DNA from: Fischerella sp. PCC 9605
GTDB lineage: Bacteria; Cyanobacteriota; Cyanobacteriia; Cyanobacteriales; Nostocaceae
Length of the DNA: 64,000 nucleotides
Reading direction: 5' to 3'
NCBI RefSeq assembly: GCF_000517105.1
Contig: NZ_ALVT01000034.1
Location: 271,047 to 335,046 of the forward strand
In this document: piece by piece, positions 1-8,965 of the stretch
How positions within the stretch are numbered: position 1 is the stretch's first letter
Layout: each line of letters begins with the position of its first letter
Program-made: the position numbers and the translations under genes
The notes under the pieces: model-generated
What the model saw: the letters and a program-made list of their open reading frames with translations, nothing else
Databases searched by the model: none
What the model was told of the DNA's origin: nothing

Positions 1-284
1 TCGCTTGTTTCCTCAATAATGTTTTGTTCTGCATTTTCTTTGAGAATCTCAGCTTTGGTATCGGGTGCGGTTTTGACCAGTTCCGAGGCGTCTGCGTCAC
101 TAGCTTGATTTATTCCCTCTTTGTTACCATTCGTCACAGCACCTATTGGAACTTCTTGTTCGGGATTAACAGCCGTTTGTGTCCCAACACAAGCCTGTGT
201 AACAAACAACAAAATTCCTGAAAACAAAACCGTTAAAACTAGCCTGAGTCGCAGTTTTTTCAAGAAAGCTTTTAACCTGTTCAT
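1..284 (-). CDS. Probable lipoprotein, N-terminal part (runs off left edge)
   Basis: Reading leftwards from an ATG at 282-284 gives an open frame that continues past the window edge. A strong ribosome binding site (GGAGG) lies just upstream. The product begins MNRLKAFLKKLRLRLVL, a basic n-region, followed by a hydrophobic stretch and a lipobox-like VTQAC near residue 32, so it is probably exported and lipid-anchored. After the Cys comes a polar, Glu/Asn/Ala-rich region. It resembles small cyanobacterial lipoproteins of unknown function; the function cannot be given. Confidence 0.7.
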   Translation of the reverse strand, partial: MNRLKAFLKKLRLRLVLTVLFSGILLFVTQACVGTQTAVNPEQEVPIGAVTNGNKEGINQASDADASELVKTAPDTKAEILKENAEQNIIEETS

Positions 285-510
285 AAACTCCTCCTTTCAT
301 TCAGTCTGTAGATTTAGATATAGACTAAACAAAGTGACAAACTCACGACAAAAGCAAAGGAATTATCTAAGTTGAAAATAGGAAACGCTTAACAGCGATC
401 GGGGATTGGGGATTGGGGAAAAGATTTTTATTCCATCGTTGTCGGCGAAAAGCCCGTGGGGGTCTAACTTGAAAACCTACAGCTTTAGGTGCTGTTAATG
501 GATAGTGTCG

Positions 511-1437
511 CTACCCTACTGAGAATAGCCACAACCAAACAGGCAGAGTTACCAGTAATACAATCGCCCCTACTGCTAAGGCAGTGACTGCAAGATCGCG
601 ATCTAGATTGAATGTCTCAGCAAGTACCAACGTAGCGAAAGCTGGAGGCATAGCCATTTGTAGCACTATAACCTGTGCTGCTGCACCTGTTATACCGAAA
701 AGCGGTAAAGTACTACCCAAAATCAGAGGCACTAATAGCATTTTGATTCCCAAGCTCATCCCTGCTTGTGGTAAGCTGTGCCAAGAATTGAGCTTGCTCA
801 ATCGCATTCCTATTAATAGCAGCGACAATGCTACGGCACTCCAAGCAAATATGTCCAAGTAAAATTCAACCGTGGTAGCAATTACAACCTGACGCAAGAG
901 CAAACCTAAGCCAAAACTCCACAAGGCTGGATTAATTAAAATAGCCTTCACAATCTCTCCACGATTGTGAACACCGCTGCTAAAACGTGCCGCTAGTGCC
1001 ACACCCAAGCCATAAGCACCCAAAGTTGTACCTAGCAAATCGTAGAATAGCGCCCAAGCAAAGTACTGAGTGCCAACTACTGCTAGTGTAATGGGATAAC
1101 CCAAGTAACCAGTGTTACCTACCATTGCTGCCAGGAGAAAACTACCCTGAGTTGGTTGTCGAGGAACGGTTTTTGTGAAGAGGACTTGCCATTTCATCCC
1201 TATCCAAGCTAAAAGTGCTCCTAGGAAAATGGCTAAGTGAGCGATCGCTGGCGCAATCCAAATCTGCCCCGACAAGTCCGTTTTGCGTAAAAAAGCTACA
1301 ATGCTGATTGGTACTCCTACCCAAAAAAGGAACTGGGCTAAACGAATGGGAACAGCGGCAGGTAGTTTGCGTCCCAGAATGAATCCTAACAAGACTAGAC
1401 TTACCAGCTTGACGTATAGTTTTAAGAGGTTTGTCAA
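511..1437 (-). CDS. AEC-family (auxin efflux carrier-like) permease
   Basis: A 308-residue, very hydrophobic protein with about eight to ten membrane segments from start to end. The conserved motif GNTGYLGYPI near the middle is typical of the AEC (membrane transport protein, PF03547) family, whose usual length is about 300-320 residues. Such permeases are secondary carriers in the inner membrane; substrates are mostly unknown in bacteria. It stands alone and is divergent from the peptidase gene at 1539. Family assignment is good; the substrate is not inferable. Confidence 0.8.
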   Translation of the reverse strand: MTNLLKLYVKLVSLVLLGFILGRKLPAAVPIRLAQFLFWVGVPISIVAFLRKTDLSGQIWIAPAIAHLAIFLGALLAWIGMKWQVLFTKTVPRQPTQGSFLLAAMVGNTGYLGYPITLAVVGTQYFAWALFYDLLGTTLGAYGLGVALAARFSSGVHNRGEIVKAILINPALWSFGLGLLLRQVVIATTVEFYLDIFAWSAVALSLLLIGMRLSKLNSWHSLPQAGMSLGIKMLLVPLILGSTLPLFGITGAAAQVIVLQMAMPPAFATLVLAETFNLDRDLAVTALAVGAIVLLVTLPVWLWLFSVG

Positions 1438-1538
1438 AACTACACCCTGAACTAAATATGTAAAATGATACTAATTGCCTTTATTCCTCTCCAGTTTACA
1501 ATCTGTTATGAATACTCAACAAAAGCAGGAGTGAACCC

Positions 1539-2336
1539 TTGAACAACGCTGAGTTTTCTAGAAAACCACGAAACTCATCGCCTGCCTCTGGTGAAGATAT
1601 TCCGGCAGCTTTACGCGATACTCCTGATGTAGCGCCTAATAAGCGAACACGCTTATTCGTTTTTGCGATCGCAGGAGTGGTAGGACTTGCACTGCTGGCT
1701 GCGATCGGCGGTATTTTGTTCTCGCTGACTGCACCGAAAAAAAACGCAGATTCTCAGTCTTCCCCAAATAATTCAACGTCTGGCAAAGCTCAAAACAACT
1801 CTACAGATCACGTTTTGGGACATATATCTTACCCGGAAGCGCCTGAGTCAGAACTAGCAGCAATTTCCGCAGATGGGCGGCAAAGAATGCGTAAAGCAGC
1901 TGCCCAAAAATTTCAGGAAATGTCAGCAGCGGCGCGGAGTGCAGGTGTAATTTTAGTGCCAGTTTCTGGCTTTCGTTCAATCAAAGAACAGGAACAGTTA
2001 TTTTTTAATATTGGTGCCCAGCGGAATCAAACGCCAGCGCAAAGAGCGTCTCTTAGCGCTCCTCCCGGTCATAGCGAACATCACACGGGTTACGCTGTAG
2101 ATATCGGAGACGGCACAGCCCCAGCAACAAACTTAACTGAGAATTTTGAAAATACCAAAGCTTTTCAATGGCTACAAGCAAATGCTGCCCGTTTCAGCTT
2201 TGAGATGTCCTTCCCTAGAAATAATCCGCAAGGTGTCAGTTATGAACCTTGGCATTGGCGTTTTGTCGGCGATCGCGACAGTTTAGAAACTTTCTACAGA
2301 GCCAAAAATATCAAACCAGTTCAGACTCCGCAGTAA
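1539..2336 (+). CDS. VanY-type D-alanyl-D-alanine carboxypeptidase (M15B)
   Basis: A 265-residue membrane-anchored peptidase. Residues 1-35 are polar, 40-68 form one membrane segment (FAIAGVVGLALLAAIGG), a Ser/Asn-rich linker follows, and the catalytic domain starts near residue 95. Zinc-ligand motifs of the M15 family are visible: GHSEHHTGYAVDIGDG (His and Asp ligands) and EPWHWRFVG (catalytic Glu, His ligand). It should trim D-Ala from peptidoglycan stem peptides in the periplasm. The start is TTG: AGGAG at 1527-1531 lies seven bases before TTG at 1539, and no in-frame ATG fits better. Confidence 0.85.
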   Translation: MNNAEFSRKPRNSSPASGEDIPAALRDTPDVAPNKRTRLFVFAIAGVVGLALLAAIGGILFSLTAPKKNADSQSSPNNSTSGKAQNNSTDHVLGHISYPEAPESELAAISADGRQRMRKAAAQKFQEMSAAARSAGVILVPVSGFRSIKEQEQLFFNIGAQRNQTPAQRASLSAPPGHSEHHTGYAVDIGDGTAPATNLTENFENTKAFQWLQANAARFSFEMSFPRNNPQGVSYEPWHWRFVGDRDSLETFYRAKNIKPVQTPQ

Positions 2337-2460
2337 GACTAAGAGGATATCTTCATATTTTTCTGCTTAAACTACAAATTTAATTTTTTCTTTATAATTG
2401 AGCTTTCAGTACAAAACTTGTTCATCTGTGGGAGGTTCAGGAAATTTCAGGAAGCAGCAG

Positions 2461-2649
2461 TTAATAGTCACAGAGGATAGGAGTACACTCATCTACCTTA
2501 AACCACCGCTTCCTACCACGCGGCAATTTTACTAATACACTACCGGGTTTCCACCAAGAGGAAGGAATAACGACGCCATTACGACCATTGGGGAGTTTGA
2601 CAAGTGTACCTGGAATAATGGTCATAAAAGTATTCGGAGAATTAGACAT
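2461..2649 (-). CDS. Small conserved-looking hypothetical protein
   Basis: A 62-residue basic protein with the pattern PGTLVKLPNGRNGVVIP and VLVKLPRGRKRWFKVDEC, two similar strand-turn-strand units that suggest a small beta-barrel (SH3-like) fold. The ATG is followed by MSNSPNTF. No function is recognised. Length and even composition make it a plausible real gene, but there is no operon partner. Confidence 0.5.
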   Translation of the reverse strand: MSNSPNTFMTIIPGTLVKLPNGRNGVVIPSSWWKPGSVLVKLPRGRKRWFKVDECTPILCDY

Positions 2650-3020
2650 ATGACAGCGATTTAGAAAACTATTCTTCGAGATCCACGTCGGTTTCTTTTC
2701 TAGAGCAAAAAGACTTTGTAGGTATGGCTACCCACAAAAAGCTTACTTAGAAGTCCCAAAAGCAAATTATTAAGTAAATCTAAAGAATGATATAAGTTTA
2801 GCTAATCTTGATATTCGTTTTAATGTTTGAAATATTTATTTACAGAACACTAAATATTAAGTGCGATCGCACCAACTTAGTGTCTTAGTGTCTTAGTGTT
2901 TCAATCATTCTTCACCACTAAGACACTAAGACACCAAGAAAAATCCATTTCCAAGACTCACACCTTGACAGGGCTAAGTCTTTGCACTTAGGTGCGCGGT
3001 ATCATTCCTGAATTCTGAAT
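2650..3020. repeat. Spacer with 'ctaagacactaagacac' hairpin repeat
   Basis: No gene is seen in this spacer. At about 2876-2940 the unit CTTAGTGTCTTAGTGT is followed by its inverse ACTAAGACACTAAGACACC, forming a long hairpin. Related hairpins occur at 36208-36231, 40775-40845 and 44200-44265, so this is a dispersed repeat family. Confidence 0.7.
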
Positions 3021-4688
3021 CTAGCTCAACCGCTTCGGTAAGCAGACTGTTACCTTGGTTCCTTGCTCCTCTTGGCTTTCTACCGTCATCTTGCCACCAT
3101 GCATCTGAACGCAAGCTTTCACAATAGCTAATCCCAAGCCCATTCCAGAAATACTGCCAACGTTACTGGCACGACTGAATAATTGAAACAGGCGGTCTTT
3201 GTCCTCAATGGGTATACCAATTCCCTGATCTATGACATTAAAAATAATGTGCGAATCGTTCCCCATCAGGTGAACTTCGATATTGCCACCATTTGGAGAG
3301 TATTTGATGGCATTCGACAGTAAATTGACCAGAATTTGCCGCAAAAGTTGCCCATCGCCCCAGAAGCCCTTGGTATTTCCCGTAATCTTAAAAGTTAATT
3401 CATGGCGATCGCTCAGAGTCTGGCGTTGTTGTTCAATGATGTCAGAGAAAAATTGCAAAAGCTCAAATGGAAGCGGTCTAAATTTTGCTTTGCCTAATTC
3501 AAATTTTTCAATTACCAGCAAATCGTCTATCAATTGAGCCATTTGTCTGGCTTTGTCTTCAATGATCTGCAAAAACTGTTGGTGTTTAGTCTCATCCAGC
3601 TTGTCGCCGTGTTGCTTCAAAGTTGTTGCAGCCATCAAAATAGATGCCAAGGGAGTTCGATATTCATGAGAAACTGTTGAGACAAGTTGAGATTTGAAGG
3701 CATTGAGTTGCTTTTCGGTTTCTGATACCATCAGAGCTTGGCTAAGTTGTTCAGACTGTTGGATAGCTACCGCCAGATGCTCAGCCAATTGGTTAAAAAT
3801 CTCTACTTCTTCTGTCCGCCACTGCCGTTGATTTGAACCCTGATGAGCAACTAACAAGCCCCAAATTCTCGCAGATTTTTCTTGGTTATTCAGCAGAACG
3901 GGAACAAGCAAATATGCCTGTTGAGTCTTTTTCCGGTTTCGCGCAACGATGATTGAGGCTTTAGCTTTCGCCAGCGTGGTTGCTCCTTCAACTTCTCCAA
4001 AACTGGGCTGGTAATTGTCTCTTAAAAAAGACGTAAATAGCTCGATGGCATCAGCAGAACTACTTGAGCCAGCCTCACATAATTTCGTCAAATAAAGTTT
4101 GGCGGATTCGCTACTTCTGTTGTCATCAGGATTTGCACCGATCTGGTAAACTACCACGCGATCGCACTCCAGCAGTTGCTGCATTTCCGTCACCGCTGTC
4201 TGTACGATCTTCTCCAGGTTTTGTGACTGACGGATGCGTAGGGCAACCGCCGCAGCCAATTGCTGTCGTTCCTGAATTTTACTGAACTGCTTTTGTAAGT
4301 GTGACTGCTGGATTGCATTGCGGACGGTTAATTGCAGCACATCTGGTTGTAGATGTTGCTTCACTAGGTAATCCTGAGCGCCTCGTTTCATCGCCTGTAC
4401 AGCAATACGTTCATCGCCCTGTCCAGTTAACATAATCACGGGAAGCGGTACTGGCAATTTTTGTTGCTTAAGTTCATCTAAGAACTCTAGCCCACTCATA
4501 TCAGGTAGGCGAAAGTCGAGCAGAATTGCATCGCAGTGTTTTTTCTGGCAGAGTGCTAGACCCAGTTCTGCTGAGGCTGCTTCTAAAATTTGGTAGGACT
4601 GGTGAGGATCGCTTAAAAGATATTCACGGTAAACTTCTCGATCCTCCGCACAATCATCCGCAATCAGTAGTGTCCAGACATTTGACAT
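3021..4688 (-). CDS. REC-GAF-histidine kinase hybrid sensor
   Basis: A 555-residue soluble two-component protein. Residues 1-125 form a receiver domain (DD at 11-12, phospho-acceptor D58 in ILLDFRLPDMSG, K110). A GAF domain covers about 140-315 (CDRVVVYQIG, IWGLLVAHQG). The HisKA domain has H341 in STVSHEYRTPLAS; the ATPase has an N-box (NLLSNAIKYSPNGG), G1 (DQGIGIP) and G2 (GMGLGLAIVKA). Receiver-first architecture suggests it accepts phosphate from another kinase, plausibly the adjacent phytochrome. It is transcribed in the same direction as the regulator at 4847 and the phytochrome at 5376. The GAF domain lacks a recognisable bilin Cys motif. Confidence 0.9.
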   Translation of the reverse strand: MSNVWTLLIADDCAEDREVYREYLLSDPHQSYQILEAASAELGLALCQKKHCDAILLDFRLPDMSGLEFLDELKQQKLPVPLPVIMLTGQGDERIAVQAMKRGAQDYLVKQHLQPDVLQLTVRNAIQQSHLQKQFSKIQERQQLAAAVALRIRQSQNLEKIVQTAVTEMQQLLECDRVVVYQIGANPDDNRSSESAKLYLTKLCEAGSSSSADAIELFTSFLRDNYQPSFGEVEGATTLAKAKASIIVARNRKKTQQAYLLVPVLLNNQEKSARIWGLLVAHQGSNQRQWRTEEVEIFNQLAEHLAVAIQQSEQLSQALMVSETEKQLNAFKSQLVSTVSHEYRTPLASILMAATTLKQHGDKLDETKHQQFLQIIEDKARQMAQLIDDLLVIEKFELGKAKFRPLPFELLQFFSDIIEQQRQTLSDRHELTFKITGNTKGFWGDGQLLRQILVNLLSNAIKYSPNGGNIEVHLMGNDSHIIFNVIDQGIGIPIEDKDRLFQLFSRASNVGSISGMGLGLAIVKACVQMHGGKMTVESQEEQGTKVTVCLPKRLS

Positions 4689-4846
4689 GAGCGGAAAACT
4701 GAGAAATCTCTTTCAGGTAAAAAATCGCGACAAATGACAGAGTGATAGAAGTGCAGGCTTCTGTTTTTATACTGTTGATAATAGCAAATCTTTTCAAGAA
4801 AAAACGCGAAATTTCTTATCTATAGAGAGTTTCAGGATTTAGACGT

Positions 4847-5308
4847 TCAGATTTCGGCAGAATATGATATTGGTGGTGTGTTGGCTTCTAGCCAGTAGTC
4901 TACAAATGCTTGAACTGTCTTCTCTAATTCACCAGAGTCAAAAGGTTTGATGAGATAACCATTTGCCCCTTTTTGATAACAAAATTCAATGTCTTTGGGG
5001 TTTGAAGATGTAGTAAAGACAACTATCGGGATTTCCTTAAATTTTTGGTCTTTCTTGACTTGCTCTAGCACATCGCGACCATCAGTACCCGGCAAATTTA
5101 AATCGAGCAAGATCACAGAGGGACGTGGTGCAACATCCGAATTGCAGTAGTCCCCTTCTTGATAAAGAAAGTCTAAAACCTTATCTCCATTTGTACAGCG
5201 ATAAATGGGATTTTGAACCTCCATTTGCTGCATGATCAGTTGGAATAGCTCAAAATCTTCATCACTATCCTCAGCGATGAGCAGGGGATGATACTGTTTT
5301 GTCCTCAT
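4847..5308 (-). CDS. Single-domain response regulator (Rcp1-like)
   Basis: A 153-residue receiver-only protein: acidic pocket AEDSDEDFE at 12-20, phospho-acceptor D69 in [13 protein letters not shown], and Lys in [12 protein letters not shown]. The insert with LYQEGDY and the position just downstream of a phytochrome match the Rcp family of cyanobacterial phytochrome partner regulators. It has no output domain, so it acts by protein contact or as a phosphorelay intermediate, perhaps to the REC-GAF-kinase downstream. The spacing to the phytochrome stop is 67 bases, consistent with one transcript. Confidence 0.88.
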   Translation of the reverse strand: MRTKQYHPLLIAEDSDEDFELFQLIMQQMEVQNPIYRCTNGDKVLDFLYQEGDYCNSDVAPRPSVILLDLNLPGTDGRDVLEQVKKDQKFKEIPIVVFTTSSNPKDIEFCYQKGANGYLIKPFDSGELEKTVQAFVDYWLEANTPPISYSAEI

Positions 5309-5375
5309 CTGGGCGATCGGAGACTAAATTATTATTTCAACTAATATTACAATAATTTGCAAAAATTATAAAAAC

Positions 5376-7712
5376 TTAACATCTCACTAAAGTAAGGTAA
5401 AAAGTCGAGCCTTCACCGTAGACAGACTCCACCCAAATTCGTCCGCCGTGACGCTCGATAATCTTTTTGGCGATCGTCAGTCCTGCTCCTGTGCCTCCAC
5501 CATACAAATGTTGCTCGTGCAGCCGCTTAAACAACCGGAAGATTGTTTCGAGATGCCGTTCGCGAATGCCGATACCGTTATCCCTTACGTAGAGAGTAAT
5601 TGGAGAGGGGGAAGAAGACGTGGAGAGCATCAGACGCGGTGACGCGGAGAAACTTTTATTTACATTCCCCGTGTCTCCACCTCCCCGTGTCTCCGTGTCC
5701 TCCTCATTCCCCGTATCTTCTTCCCTGCCCAGGTAGCCAATCTCAATCCATTGCTCTGCCTTATCGTTATACTTGCAGGCATTGCTGAGTAAGTTCATAA
5801 ACACTTCACCCACGAGGATAGGGTCGCAGCAAACGATGGGCAACGGACGCGGAATACGAATGTCAGGTTGAACGCCTTGAAGACTGATACGCAGATCCTC
5901 AAGCACTCGATTTACTAATTCGTTGAGATCCGTAGGTTGTAGATGTAGTTGCGCTTGTCCCAGCCGCGAGAACTTAAGCAGGGCATCGATGAGCGATTCC
6001 ATGCGACGGGTTAGACGAACTAAAGTTTGCAGGCGGGATTTACCTACGTCGTCTAGTATTTCCCCATACCCCTTCAATAAAAGCGCCGAGAAATTATGAA
6101 TGCCGCGTAAGGGTTCCTTGAGGTCGTGCGAAGCGGCATAAGCAAAGGAATCTAGTTCTTGGTTGATCTGGGCTAATTCATCTGCTTTGTTAAGGACAAT
6201 ACCAACAATAGCGCTCCTGAGATCTAGTGCATTCTCCAATTCACACGCTTTCCAAGGGAGCGAGGTGCAACGAACAATTTCTTGCCATCGTTCAAACGAT
6301 TTGCGGGGAGACAGGGTGACACTACCATCTGCCCCAACCGTAATAGAGGCATTCGGATCGCCTGCCCAGTTCAATGTTTGCAGGATCTCCGGACGAAACC
6401 AGAGGATGTAATATCGTCTAACTTTGGAAATTCGCAGTAGCAGCAAGCCACTAGCAACATCTTTAAATTTTTCAGCCTCTGGGTAAAGTTTGGGCAGCGA
6501 ATCGGTATGAAAAAGAGAGTCATTGACTTGCGTATCTGCCCACTCGATCAAGGTACGCACCTGCTCAAGGGTTGGCGTTGCGCCAACTAATGTGATTTCC
6601 TCCTCCAAACAAACGGCAGATCCTTGTGCACTCACCAAGTCCAGTAAGCGAGGGGCTGGATTCACCAGGGCTTCTTTCAGATCGTCGACTTGAGAAATTG
6701 ATTCCACAAACTCTGATTGCAAAGACCTGAGTTTGACAATGTAATCCAATTCTGCGTAATTGACTTTACTAGCTAATTCTGATGACACGAACTGCCCCAG
6801 CAACTCGCAACCTTCCCGAATTTCGTAAGGGATATACTTAGGTGTCTGATGATGGCAAGCTATTAATCCCCAAAGTTGGCGATCGCGGATCAAGGCGATG
6901 ACCAAGATGGCTGCTACACCCATGTTTTGGTGGTATTCCACACAACAAGGATCAACTCCTCTGATTACCGTCAGGCTGAGGTCGAGCGGTTGTTGCGTAA
7001 CTGGGTTTTCTGCTGGAACCAGACCGATCGCTGGCGTGGTCAAATCGGGAATAAATCGCAGCAATCCACGTGCGTATAATTCCCTAACTGGCTGTGGAAT
7101 ATCTGTGGCGGGATAGTGCAACCCCAGATAGGTTTGTAAGTCGTCCCGTTTCGCCTCTGCAATCACTTCTCCTGCCCCTTGCGAGTCAAATTGATAGACC
7201 ATAACCCGGTCAAAGCCTGTGAGTTTGCGAACTGCTTGTGTTGCTAACTGGAAAAATTCACGCTGATTGGATACCTGTTGCAGTTGGGCGATCGCTCGTT
7301 TCACCAAAGCAGGAACACTAAAGAAACTCACGTCCGTCTGTTGGCTTTGTTCCAGTTCCAAAATGATCGTATTTCCGGTTCGATGAACTATACCGTTGAA
7401 GCATCTCTCACCTACTGAGGTGCAGATAGACAGTTTCAGGGGAATAACGTTGTCAACGTCCTCCAAGTTCTGCCGAAAAGCTGCAACGAATTGGGCATCT
7501 AGTAGAGTATCAAGGGATTGACCGAGCAAATTCTGGGGCTGAATGCTGAAGTAATCCTGAGTGTTGGCACTTACTTGCAGGATTGTTAGCTCAGGGTACG
7601 ACAGCGCTAGCAGGATGCCATGCGGCTGAATCGAACCTGAAAAATGAACAGGTTCACAATTGTCATTAACTGAATTTGGAATTTGGAAATTGCTGGATTC
7701 AGACCCACTCAT
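5376..7712 (-). CDS. Cyanobacterial phytochrome histidine kinase
   Basis: A 778-residue red-light sensor kinase. Order: PAS about 20-125 (SGSIQPHG), GAF about 140-310 (YPATDIPQ, DLSLTVIRGVDPCC, GLIACHHQTPK), PHY about 320-505 with tongue motif PRKSF at 469-473, HisKA with H529 (AASHDLKEPLRG), ATPase from about 630 (NLLSNACKYND, DNGIGI, GGGTGAGLTIAKK). C256 aligns with the bilin Cys of Cph1-type phytochromes; the next residue, usually His, is C257. C19 lies where bacteriophytochromes bind biliverdin. About 40 residues (663-704; GREEDTGNEEDTETR start) are inserted in the ATPase domain and come from a repeat element. A response regulator follows downstream. Confidence 0.92.
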   Translation of the reverse strand: MSGSESSNFQIPNSVNDNCEPVHFSGSIQPHGILLALSYPELTILQVSANTQDYFSIQPQNLLGQSLDTLLDAQFVAAFRQNLEDVDNVIPLKLSICTSVGERCFNGIVHRTGNTIILELEQSQQTDVSFFSVPALVKRAIAQLQQVSNQREFFQLATQAVRKLTGFDRVMVYQFDSQGAGEVIAEAKRDDLQTYLGLHYPATDIPQPVRELYARGLLRFIPDLTTPAIGLVPAENPVTQQPLDLSLTVIRGVDPCCVEYHQNMGVAAILVIALIRDRQLWGLIACHHQTPKYIPYEIREGCELLGQFVSSELASKVNYAELDYIVKLRSLQSEFVESISQVDDLKEALVNPAPRLLDLVSAQGSAVCLEEEITLVGATPTLEQVRTLIEWADTQVNDSLFHTDSLPKLYPEAEKFKDVASGLLLLRISKVRRYYILWFRPEILQTLNWAGDPNASITVGADGSVTLSPRKSFERWQEIVRCTSLPWKACELENALDLRSAIVGIVLNKADELAQINQELDSFAYAASHDLKEPLRGIHNFSALLLKGYGEILDDVGKSRLQTLVRLTRRMESLIDALLKFSRLGQAQLHLQPTDLNELVNRVLEDLRISLQGVQPDIRIPRPLPIVCCDPILVGEVFMNLLSNACKYNDKAEQWIEIGYLGREEDTGNEEDTETRGGGDTGNVNKSFSASPRLMLSTSSSPSPITLYVRDNGIGIRERHLETIFRLFKRLHEQHLYGGGTGAGLTIAKKIIERHGGRIWVESVYGEGSTFYLTLVRC
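5605..5735. repeat. GACGCGG/CCGTGTCTCC hairpin element inside the phytochrome gene
   Basis: The + strand shows a left arm (CAGACGCGGTGACGCGGAG), an AT-rich loop and a right arm made of CCCCGTGTCTCC repeats. The same arrangement occurs at about 57955-58036, and a half copy lies in coxB at 33505-33550. Here it is read through in frame on the minus strand and adds about 40 residues to the kinase ATPase domain. Confidence 0.7.
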
Positions 7713-8072
7713 GGCTGAACTTTTTGGATAACTGGGGACTGGTAACTAGGGATTGGGGTATAGGGCAATGGGCAAGAGGCATAGGAAAAACAAGAGCGGG
7801 AAGGGGAAAGGGGGAAAGGTGAAAGGTTAATAAATTCCTTTACCCTTTTCCCTTTAACCTTTCCCAATTCCCGATGCCCAATTCCCAGTCCCGCACTTAA
7901 TTAAGCAATTGCTCTCATTAGTATTACAGTTTCTTGAATAATATTTCGATGAGTTAAGAGCAATCAAGTAAATCTAAAGAAAAAATTAAATTATTCTGCA
8001 AATAGACAGATGCAATGTGATCCTGTTCAATAGAATATAAAGAAAATATTAAATACTCTGAGGAATAGGGCA
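7713..8072. repeat. Spacer with purine/pyrimidine hairpin
   Basis: No gene is seen. At about 7798-7890 a GGGAAAGGGGGAAAGG-type stretch is followed by its inverse (CCTTTACCCTTTTCCC), flanked by GGGGATTGGGG-type repeats. The rest (7900-8060) is AT-rich and would hold the promoter of the gene at 8073. Confidence 0.55.
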
Positions 8073-8297
8073 ATGCTGATTAACTCCTCAATGCTGCGTT
8101 TAACCTGGGCTGTGATTGAAGAAACCGCAAGCTCTGAACTGCTGACTCTCACAGATACAGCGTTAATCAAGCTGATACTACAGCAAATAGCCACTAAGAT
8201 TTTGCTTAGCGGTGAAGAAGTCTGTGCATTGTATAGCTACATTGGGTCGAAAACAGCACTGATCCGCGATATGGCTGAATCCCGCCTTGCCGCCTGA
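8073..8297 (+). CDS. Small hypothetical protein, 74 residues
   Basis: ATG at 8073 is preceded by GAGG at a suitable distance. The product (MLINSSMLRLTWAVIEET, then LTDTALIKLILQQIATK and a C-terminal IRDMAESRLAA) looks helical and soluble. It resembles short cyanobacterial conserved hypothetical proteins but has no recognisable domain. Function unknown. Confidence 0.5.
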   Translation: MLINSSMLRLTWAVIEETASSELLTLTDTALIKLILQQIATKILLSGEEVCALYSYIGSKTALIRDMAESRLAA

Positions 8298-8470
8298 TAC
8301 TCATGTCAGCTTCACTTTTTTCCTCTGCGTTGGCAGCAAAATCTTAAGAAATAATAAAAAAAGGCATGGTAACTTTATTTCCAATTGCTGAACTTTTTCA
8401 AGTCCAGCGAGAATTACTCTGCTTGCAGTAAGTCACGAATAGGTGCGATCGCTATTCGTCTAGCCCGACA

Positions 8471-8965
8471 TTATTGCTGAATACGTCGTCCCATAATGAT
8501 TAAATCGCGTTCTACACCGTCAAGTTCTGCAACCTTGGGTAAGTAGCCCCAATTTTCAAAGCCAAATTTTTCAAAGAGCTTTAAACTGGGCTGATTATGG
8601 GCAAAAATGAAGCATACTAGATTTTTGAAACCTAAATTCGGACTTTGGCTAATTGCCTGGGCAAGCAGCCGCTTTCCCAAACCATGCCGATGATATTTTG
8701 GAGCAATGTAAACACTAACTTCAGCAGTAGCATGATAGGCTGGTCGTCCATAAAAGGGTTGTAAACTCAGCCATCCAACCACCATACTCTCTATTTCAAT
8801 TACCCAAAGTGGGCTTTTCGAGGGCGATCGCGCAGCAAACCAAGCCAACCGACTTTCCACAGACACAGGTTCTAAATCAGCAGTTGCCATGCGGCTGGGA
8901 ATTGCAGCATTATAAATTGCCACAATTTTTGGCAAGTCAGCTTCAACGGCATGGCGGATAGTCAT
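8471..8965 (-). CDS. GNAT N-acetyltransferase, phosphinothricin acetyltransferase-like
   Basis: A 164-residue GNAT enzyme. N-terminal TIRHAVEADLPKIVAIYNAAI is typical of the PAT/Bar subgroup; the acetyl-CoA loop is seen as KYHRHGLGKRLLAQAI (Q/RxxGxG/A-type) near residue 95; VCFIFAHNQPSLKLFEKFGF is motif B. It transfers acetyl from acetyl-CoA to an amine; the substrate (an amino-acid analogue or other amine) is not known. It stands alone. Family is sure, specificity is not. Confidence 0.85.
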   Translation of the reverse strand: MTIRHAVEADLPKIVAIYNAAIPSRMATADLEPVSVESRLAWFAARSPSKSPLWVIEIESMVVGWLSLQPFYGRPAYHATAEVSVYIAPKYHRHGLGKRLLAQAISQSPNLGFKNLVCFIFAHNQPSLKLFEKFGFENWGYLPKVAELDGVERDLIIMGRRIQQ

